Of a stretch of 64,000 nt of DNA, positions 62,737 through 64,000 are shown in pieces. The notes beneath the pieces were generated by a model, which saw only the letters and a list, made by a program, of their open reading frames with translations, did no database searches and had not been told where the DNA came from. The translations under genes were made by a program, and so were the position numbers. The stretch's first letter is position 1. Each line of letters begins with the position of its first letter. Source of the stretch: Peromyscus leucopus (Eukaryota; Chordata; Mammalia; Rodentia; Cricetidae); assembly GCF_004664715.2 (NCBI RefSeq), contig NC_051063.1:145231319-145295318 (forward strand), given 5' to 3'.

Positions 62737-63795
62737 GCCCCACTCTGAAAAATTCACCCTGCTAAGTAGGGAGGCTACAGACTTCTGCTGGCACAGCTGT
62801 AGCTGTAGCTACTTCTGGAACAGAAACCTGGTCTGTGGGGTATTTTGACCCCTCTTCAGTTTCTTTGGAACCTGGGTCAATCTTCCTGCCGTGGCCTCCT
62901 GTTGGAATAACAGGCACAGGACCCAGTGCCTGGCTCTAAAATACTTTTTAAAACTTCAGTAGACATACTGACAGACAACAATTATTCTGTTTTATATCAA
63001 CCAATCACCAACAAAAGGAACACCCTGTGAGTCAACTAAAGTCGCAGGGGGTTGCTCTTTCTACAAGTGAGTGGCCACTGCTGACGCTTTCATTCCCATT
63101 GGTGGGTTGACAGCACGTTTTCTCACCTCTCTAGCTAGCAGGGCCGTTCTGAGGGAGACATAGAGTACAGGAGGGAAAGCGAACTTTCCATTTTTGAGTC
63201 TCTTCGAGAAAATTAGGACATCCGAGCACACATCTGATGATGTCACAACGTCCCAGGCAACAACAGACCTTCCTTCCAGAGCTTGTGTCTGAATTTCCCT
63301 GGCCACTTTCTATGAGCCCCCAGACAGATGTCTGCTGGGAGCATGCCTGGGTTCTTGCTGAAGTATTTGAAGTAAGGCTTCACCAAAGCTCAGGGGAAGT
63401 CCGGCTACCACCACCACCAGGAGGCTGGGAGCCAAGGTGAGGACCCTCAGGAGGAAGGTGGTGAGCATTCTTGGGGGTGGCTGCATCAGGTGCTACAAGG
63501 CCTGTAGTGCAGAGCAGTCAAAACAGGACTGCTTACTTGGCTATAAATGGGGAGGACGGCAGAACTAACCCTGTGGACCTCTGCCACCCCCTCTCCTTCC
63601 TTGGGCCCTTTCCTCGACACTGGCTTGCTTACTTCTAAGTCAATGCTTTAGTTTTGTAGAACAAAATCTGTTCACAGTAAAGGTTTAAAACAATGGAGGA
63701 AAGTACCAGGCTAAGAGTCTAATAGTAAAAGGCTGAGCAGGTAAAGCTGAACCCGTGAGGGGCAGCATTGGAAGCCTCTTCGTGACTGTCTTTGT

Positions 63796-64000
63796 GGTGT
63801 GTGTGTATGTGTGTGTGTGAGTATGTGTGTATGTGTGTGTGTGAGTGTGAATATTGCGTGTATGAGTTATGTGTGTGTAAGTATGTGTATGTGTGTGTGA
63901 GAGTGTGTGCAAGTATGTGCGTGGTGTATGTGTGAGTATGTATGTGTATGTGAGTATGTGGGTATGTGTGTGTATGTGTGTAGGTGTATGTGAGTATTGT
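63796..64000. repeat. (GT)n-related array running off the right edge
   Basis: GTGTGTAT, GTGAGTGT and GTATGTGT variants for at least 205 bp. It is truncated by the window end. Confidence 0.93.

Larger units (their letters stand above)
30350..64000. other. Intergenic DNA upstream of IGF1R
   Basis: No exon, promoter or conserved protein frame is recognisable here apart from retroelement remains. The stretches 30420-32730, 34000-35120, 35410-36630, 39100-40360, 43310-43810 (within the ERV), 48850-49900, 54000-58650, 59350-60000, 61570-62400 and 62760-63780 hold no feature I can name beyond the small repeats listed. In human the DNA upstream of IGF1R is gene-poor, which fits. Confidence 0.75.

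Overview
This is a mammalian, rodent nuclear DNA window. It has B1, B2, ID and B4-like SINEs, MaLR and ERVL-type LTRs, old LINE-1 pieces and many (CA)n microsatellites. One B1 copy (52101-52257) has the hamster/vole/deer-mouse type of 3' half, and the LTR at 42318-42675 looks like a cricetid ERV LTR, so Cricetidae is the best guess. Species is not determined.

The only protein-coding sequence I can support is exon 1 of the insulin-like growth factor 1 receptor gene (IGF1R) on the minus strand. Its 94-nt coding part (28000-28093) encodes the signal peptide and stops at a phase-1 splice donor. It lies in a roughly 3-kb CpG island (about 27.3-30.35 kb). That island also holds the long GC-rich 5' UTR with its U-rich 3' end, a TATA-less promoter with GC boxes and an EGR1/WT1-type site, and a strong CTCF-like motif.

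Layout: 1-27999 is the 5' part of IGF1R intron 1, with repeats and two CTCF-like motifs. 28000 to about 29100 is exon 1. About 29030-30000 is the promoter. 30350-64000 is upstream intergenic DNA with no gene seen. In the intergenic part, 32.7-43 kb is a repeat mosaic. 42.8-47.15 kb is a 5'-truncated ERVL-type provirus on the minus strand with broken pol reading frames. 47.2-54 kb is dense with SINEs, microsatellites and a nested LTR-in-LTR structure. 54-60 kb is AT-rich and mostly unassigned, with one unique stretch (58.7-59.35 kb) that may be regulatory. 60-64 kb is repeat-rich and runs off the end in a (GT)n array.

Nothing here amounts to a new defence, mobile or metabolic system. The most useful observations concern IGF1R promoter and leader architecture, candidate insulator sites, and the history of nested retroelements. 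All repeat names are from pattern recognition and were not searched.
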